A DNA stretch of 64,000 nucleotides from Streptomyces rubiginosohelvolus (GTDB lineage Bacteria > Actinomycetota > Actinomycetes > Streptomycetales > Streptomycetaceae), in the NCBI RefSeq assembly GCF_014649875.1, contig NZ_BMTW01000014.1:62001-126000 (forward strand), read 5' to 3'. A model generated the notes under the pieces. It worked only from the letters and a program-made list of their open reading frames with translations. It had not been told where the DNA came from and searched no databases. Every line of letters begins with the position of its first letter. Position 1 is the stretch's first letter. Both the position numbers and the translations under genes were made by a program. Of the stretch, positions 60,496 to 64,000 are shown piece by piece.

Positions 60496-61584
60496 GTGCA
60501 TGTCGTACTCGCCGGCGGGGGGACCGCCGGACACATCGAGCCCGCGCTTGCCCTCGCAGACGCCCTGCGCAGGCAGGACCCGACCGTGGGAATCACTGCC
60601 CTCGGCACGGAACGCGGACTGGAGACCAGGCTCGTGCCCGAGCGGGGGTACGAGCTGGCGCTCATCCCCGCGGTCCCGCTGCCGCGTAAGCCCACGCCCG
60701 AACTGATCACCGTCCCGGGCCGGCTGCGCGGCACCATCAAGGCCGCCGAGCAGATCCTGGAGCGCACCAAGGCGGACTGCGTGGTCGGCTTCGGCGGCTA
60801 TGTGGCCCTGCCCGGCTACCTGGCCGCCAAGCGCGTCGGCGTACCGATCGTCGTCCACGAGGCCAACGCCCGCCCGGGCCTGGCCAACAAGATCGGCTCG
60901 CGGTACGCCCACGGGGTCGCCGTCTCCACCCCGGACAGCAAGCTGCGCGGCGCCCGCTACATCGGCATCCCGCTGCGCCGCACCATCGCCACCCTGGACC
61001 GCGCCCGGGTCCGCCCCGAGGCCCGCGCCGCCTTCGGCCTCGACCCCAACCTGCCCACGCTGCTGGTCTCCGGCGGCTCGCAGGGCGCGCGCCACCTCAA
61101 CGAGGTGGTCCAGCGGGTCGCGCCGCTGCTCCAGCGCTCGGGGATCCAGATCCTCCATGTGGTGGGCCCGAAGAACGAATTGCCGCGCATCGACAACATG
61201 CCCGGGATGCCGCCCTACATCCCGGTACCGTACGTGGACCGGATGGATCTCGCGTACGCCGCGGCCGACATGATGCTCTGCCGCGCGGGCGCGATGACCG
61301 TCGCCGAACTCTCCGCCGTCGGGCTCCCCGCCGCCTACGTCCCGCTGCCCATCGGCAACGGCGAACAGCGGCTCAACGCCCAGCCGGTGGTCAACGCCGG
61401 CGGCGGCCTGCTGGTCGACGACGCGGCGCTCACCCCGGAGTGGGTGCAGTCCAACGTCCTGCCGGTGCTGTCGGACCCCCACCGGCTGTACGAAATGTCC
61501 CGCGCCGCCGCCGAGTTCGGCCGGCGCGACGCCGACGACCTGCTCGTCGGCATGGTGTACGAAGCGATTGCCGCGCGCCGCTAG
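60496..61584 (+). CDS. murG: UDP-GlcNAc:lipid I GlcNAc transferase
   Basis: GT28 glycosyltransferase making lipid II from lipid I on the inner membrane face. 362 residues with VVLAGGGTAGHIEPALALADAL (GGTGGH-type loop), VVGFGGYVALPGYLAA, VHEANARPGLANKI, LLVSGGSQGARHLN and the UDP-GlcNAc pocket RAGAMTVAELSAVGLPAAYVPLP. The GTG at 60496 lies 6 bp after the ftsW stop. Usual length and all key loops are intact. Confidence 0.97.
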   Translation: MHVVLAGGGTAGHIEPALALADALRRQDPTVGITALGTERGLETRLVPERGYELALIPAVPLPRKPTPELITVPGRLRGTIKAAEQILERTKADCVVGFGGYVALPGYLAAKRVGVPIVVHEANARPGLANKIGSRYAHGVAVSTPDSKLRGARYIGIPLRRTIATLDRARVRPEARAAFGLDPNLPTLLVSGGSQGARHLNEVVQRVAPLLQRSGIQILHVVGPKNELPRIDNMPGMPPYIPVPYVDRMDLAYAAADMMLCRAGAMTVAELSAVGLPAAYVPLPIGNGEQRLNAQPVVNAGGGLLVDDAALTPEWVQSNVLPVLSDPHRLYEMSRAAAEFGRRDADDLLVGMVYEAIAARR

Positions 61585-61646
61585 GCGTACGGCGCGATGC
61601 GGTGCGGACCCGGGGCGGCTGTCCCGGGTCCGGCGAAGGAGCGAGC

Positions 61647-62441
61647 GTGGCCGGACCGACGACCGCCCAGCGCGGCGCACTCGGGCGGGCGGACACCTCC
61701 GCCCGCCCGCCGCACATCGGCCCCGAGGGGCCCCGGATCAGCCGCCGTGCCCTGCTGATCCTGATCGGCGCCGCGGCCGCCCTGCTCACCGCGTTCGCGA
61801 TCTGGGCGCTCTACGGCTCCTCCTGGTTCCGCGTCGAGAAGGTCACCACGAGCGGCGTCGAGGTCCTGACCCGCGAAGAGGTGGAAGCGGTTGCCGCGAC
61901 GCCGGTCGGCGCCCCGCTGGTCTCCGTGGACACCGACGCGATGGAACGCCGGTTGCGCCAGAAGTTGCCTCGTATCGACAGAGTTGATGTCGTTCGGTCC
62001 TGGCCGAACGGAATCGGCCTTAAGGTGACGGAGCGAAAGCCGGTCCTTCTGGTCGAAAAGGGCGGGAAGTTCGTGGAAGTGGACGCCAAGGGCGTGCGCT
62101 TCGCCACCGTGGACCGGGCGCCGAAGGGCGTGCCCCTGCTGGAGCTGAAGCCCGAACCGTCCGCGAGCCTCCGCCGCTTCGGCGGTGACCGTCTGTTGCG
62201 GGAGGCGGTGCGGGTCACCGGCGACCTTCCGGCGGCGGTCGCCAAGGATACCGAGGTCGTCCGGGTCACCTCGTTCGACGCGATCTCCCTGCGGCTCACC
62301 CGGGACCGCGAGGTGATCTGGGGCAGCGGCGAGGACGGCGCGGCGAAGGCACTCATCCTCTCCGCGCTCATGAAGGCTGAGCCCAAAGCGGGACAGTTCG
62401 ACGTTACCGCTCCCACCGCCCCGGCGGTATCGGGCAGTTGA
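61647..62441 (+). CDS. ftsQ: Cell division protein FtsQ (DivIB)
   Basis: A bitopic divisome protein, 264 residues. A short basic cytoplasmic part, one helix near 34-52 (ALLILIGAAAALLTAFAIWALYG), then the POTRA domain (FRVEKVTTSGVEVLTREEVEAVAATPVGAPL) and the beta domain with IDRVDVVRSWPNGIGLKVTERKPV. In Streptomyces it forms septa with FtsL and DivIC. GTG at 61647 with AAGGAG 6 nt upstream. The ftsZ leader starts right after its stop. Confidence 0.95.
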   Translation: MAGPTTAQRGALGRADTSARPPHIGPEGPRISRRALLILIGAAAALLTAFAIWALYGSSWFRVEKVTTSGVEVLTREEVEAVAATPVGAPLVSVDTDAMERRLRQKLPRIDRVDVVRSWPNGIGLKVTERKPVLLVEKGGKFVEVDAKGVRFATVDRAPKGVPLLELKPEPSASLRRFGGDRLLREAVRVTGDLPAAVAKDTEVVRVTSFDAISLRLTRDREVIWGSGEDGAAKALILSALMKAEPKAGQFDVTAPTAPAVSGS

Positions 62442-62469
62442 CGGGCATTTGTGCTGGCCAGCCCCCTGG

Positions 62470-62500
62470 TTGGTCAGCGCTACGGGTGATCACATAGGGT
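62470..62500 (+). promoter_or_regulatory. ftsZ upstream promoter candidate a
   Basis: TTGGTC at 62470-62475 and TAGGGT at 62495-62500 with a 19-bp spacer. A GTGATCAC palindrome (62486-62493) lies between the two boxes and could bind a repressor. Multiple promoters of ftsZ, including a developmental one, are known in S. coelicolor and S. griseus. Confidence 0.5.
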
Positions 62501-62524
62501 GAAAAGAAAAACGGGAGGTTCGGC

Positions 62525-62599
62525 GTGTTCGTTGAACGTGCGCCACTTGTCGACTTAGTGTCCTGTTCGGAAGAGTCCAGGAAGCAGACACACTGGTAA
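62525..62599 (+). CDS. Upstream open reading frame in the ftsZ leader
   Basis: A 24-codon frame (GTG 62525 to TAA 62597-62599) with a perfect GGGAGG ribosome site 6 nt before it; the product starts MFVERAPLVDL. It would be translated only from the upstream promoter; the second promoter lies inside it. Its stop overlaps the inverted repeat at 62598. No known function. Confidence 0.35.
   Translation: MFVERAPLVDLVSCSEESRKQTHW
62532..62561 (+). promoter_or_regulatory. ftsZ promoter candidate b
   Basis: TTGAAC at 62532-62537 and TAGTGT at 62556-62561 with an 18-bp spacer, the best consensus match in the leader. Transcripts would start near 62568 and have a leader of about 150 nt. Confidence 0.6.
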
Positions 62600-62622
62600 C
62601 CCTAAACTTGAACGTTAGGGTT
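62598..62622 (+). repeat. Inverted repeat in the ftsZ leader
   Basis: AACCCTAA at 62598-62605 and TTAGGGTT at 62615-62622 form a perfect 8-bp repeat with a 9-nt gap, about 95-120 bp before the ftsZ start. It may be an operator or RNA hairpin; a GACAC motif, as bound by WhiA, lies just upstream at 62587-62591. Confidence 0.6.
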
Positions 62623-62717
62623 TGGGTCGGCGTTCGGACCGTCCCCATCGACATCAGTCGTCGCCGCGGGGCCACCGCAGAGCGACGACACGTAACTCGA
62701 GGCGAGAGGCCTTCGAC

Positions 62718-63941
62718 GTGGCAGCACCGCAGAACTACCTCGCAGTCATCAAGGTCATCGGTGTCGGCGGCGGTGGTGTCAATGCCATCAACCGAATGAT
62801 CGAGGTCGGCCTCAAGGGCGTCGAGTTCATCGCGATCAACACGGACGCACAGGCCCTGTTGATGAGCGACGCCGACGTCAAGCTCGACGTCGGCCGCGAA
62901 CTCACCCGGGGCCTCGGCGCCGGGGCGAACCCGGCCGTCGGTCGTAAGGCGGCAGAGGACCACCGTGAGGAGATCGAGGAGGTCCTCAAGGGGGCCGACA
63001 TGGTCTTCGTCACCGCCGGCGAAGGCGGCGGCACCGGCACCGGCGGCGCACCCGTCGTCGCCAACATCGCGCGCTCGCTGGGCGCCCTGACGATCGGCGT
63101 GGTCACCCGCCCGTTCACCTTCGAGGGCCGGCGGCGCGCGAACCAGGCGGAGGACGGCATCGCCGAGCTCCGCGAAGAGGTCGACACCCTCATCGTCATC
63201 CCCAACGACCGCCTGCTGTCCATCTCGGACCGTCAGGTCAGCGTGCTCGACGCGTTCAAGTCGGCCGACCAGGTGCTGCTCTCGGGTGTCCAGGGCATCA
63301 CCGACCTCATCACCACCCCGGGCCTGATCAACCTCGACTTCGCCGACGTCAAGTCGGTCATGTCCGAGGCCGGATCGGCGCTCATGGGCATCGGCTCGGC
63401 GCGCGGCGACGACCGCGCGGTGGCGGCGGCGGAGATGGCGATCTCCTCGCCCCTCCTGGAAGCCTCCATCGACGGCGCCCGCGGGGTCCTGCTCTCCATC
63501 TCCGGCGGCAGCGACCTCGGTCTCTTCGAGATCAACGAGGCCGCGCAGCTGGTGAGCGAGGCGGCCCACCCCGAGGCCAACATCATCTTCGGCGCCGTCA
63601 TCGACGACGCCCTGGGCGACGAGGTCCGGGTCACCGTGATCGCCGCGGGCTTCGACGGCGGACAGCCGCCGGCCCGCCGGGAGAACGTCCTCGGTGCGAA
63701 CAGCACCAAGCGCGAGGAGCCGGCCGCCCCGGCCAGGTCCGCCCCCGAGGCCGCGCGCCCGTCCGGCGGACTCGGTTCCGTACCCCCGCGCGAGGAGAGC
63801 CCGGCCCCGGCCGAGCCCGCCCCCGCGTCGGCTTCGAGCGAGAGCGCGCTGCCGCCCGTCTCTCCGCCGCACGTCCCGCCGGCCCGTCCCTACCAGGACA
63901 CCCAGGCCGAAGAGCTGGACGTACCGGACTTCTTGAAGTGA
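62718..63941 (+). CDS. ftsZ: Cell division GTPase FtsZ
   Basis: Tubulin-like GTPase that forms the Z-ring; in Streptomyces it is dispensable for growth but essential for sporulation septa. 407 residues: the GTP signature GEGGGTGTGGAPVVA, VIGVGGGGVNAINRMI at the N-terminus, NPAVGRKAAEDHREEIEE, NLDFADVKSVMSEAGSALMGIGSARG (T7 loop), then a Pro/Ala/Glu-rich linker and the conserved C-terminal peptide ELDVPDFLK for FtsZ-binding partners. GTG with GAGAGG about 9 nt upstream; the open frame upstream has no good start. No ftsA gene is nearby, as known for actinobacteria. Confidence 0.98.
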   Translation: MAAPQNYLAVIKVIGVGGGGVNAINRMIEVGLKGVEFIAINTDAQALLMSDADVKLDVGRELTRGLGAGANPAVGRKAAEDHREEIEEVLKGADMVFVTAGEGGGTGTGGAPVVANIARSLGALTIGVVTRPFTFEGRRRANQAEDGIAELREEVDTLIVIPNDRLLSISDRQVSVLDAFKSADQVLLSGVQGITDLITTPGLINLDFADVKSVMSEAGSALMGIGSARGDDRAVAAAEMAISSPLLEASIDGARGVLLSISGGSDLGLFEINEAAQLVSEAAHPEANIIFGAVIDDALGDEVRVTVIAAGFDGGQPPARRENVLGANSTKREEPAAPARSAPEAARPSGGLGSVPPREESPAPAEPAPASASSESALPPVSPPHVPPARPYQDTQAEELDVPDFLK

Positions 63942-64000
63942 TAGATCAGCACCTGGCGGCAACCGTCACGGGCAGCGCTCACTTCGCCTTCACCGACCGG
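63938..64000 (+). CDS. pgeF: PgeF/YfiH-family protein (laccase-domain), 5' fragment
   Basis: The first 21 codons of the gene after ftsZ, cut by the window end. The GTG overlaps the ftsZ stop (GTGA). The visible sequence VIDQHLAATVTGSAHFAFTDR matches the start of YlmD/YfiH-type proteins, which correct mis-incorporated amino acids in the cell wall in E. coli (PgeF). A copy next to ftsZ is usual in actinobacteria. Certain only from the first 21 residues and position. Confidence 0.8.
   Translation, partial: MIDQHLAATVTGSAHFAFTDR

Overview
The window is a stretch of Streptomyces-type chromosome. The base composition is very GC-rich, many genes use GTG or TTG starts, and the gene order matches from memory the S. 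coelicolor block from about SCO2137 down to SCO2081. No database comparison was run. About 53 protein-coding genes cover nearly all of the sequence. No rRNA, tRNA, CRISPR array, prophage or intact insertion sequence was seen.

Left part (1-13.9 kb): the 3' end of a NYN-domain gene; two tandem NlpC/P60 cell-wall hydrolases, the first behind a structured leader that looks like a shortened ydaO (c-di-AMP) element; a lipoprotein metallopeptidase; a GT87-type membrane mannosyltransferase divergent from a PimB'-like glycosyltransferase; a FadD-type acyl-CoA ligase; a phosphoesterase; then an SRPBCC protein, an ArsA-like protein with a degenerate P-loop, a DUF5304 protein (SCO2127-like) and glucokinase glkA.

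Middle (13-43.5 kb): an EEP nuclease; a membrane protein and an alpha/beta hydrolase; a PlsC acyltransferase; the MacS-MacR two-component system; a D-lactate dehydrogenase; a fused anthranilate synthase with a trpL attenuator, divergent from class II DAHP synthase; bacterioferritin and its ferredoxin with an iron box; a sulfite-oxidase-fold protein; endonuclease IV; a PASTA kinase; a TPP-riboswitch-controlled thiO-thiS-thiG operon, with thiE nearby; a ferredoxin reductase; an Rv2175c-like DNA-binding protein; metF; a Tyr-rich membrane protein; a CrtI-like oxidoreductase; a DUF4126 protein; an ABC-type operon (degenerate ATPase plus YhgE/Pip permease) with a divergent 26-bp palindromic operator and a TetR regulator; a HEPN protein; a methyltransferase; and a DUF3040 protein.

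Right part (43.6-64 kb): a moxR-DUF58-transglutaminase operon and a beta-carbonic anhydrase on the minus strand, then the division and cell wall (dcw) cluster on the plus strand: rsmH, ftsL, ftsI, murE, murF, mraY, murD, ftsW, murG, ftsQ, ftsZ and the start of pgeF. The dcw genes are mostly overlapping or closely spaced. The exceptions are gaps before murE, ftsW and ftsQ and the roughly 276-bp ftsZ leader, which holds at least two promoter-like pairs, a short upstream reading frame and an inverted repeat. Genes for envelope growth dominate the window (hydrolases, mannosyltransferases, dcw, MacRS), alongside aromatic, thiamine, methionine and iron metabolism. Nothing here is clearly a new mobile or defence system. 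The most interesting signals are regulatory (shortened riboswitch, attenuator, minigene and uORF couplings) and several proteins with altered nucleotide-binding motifs.
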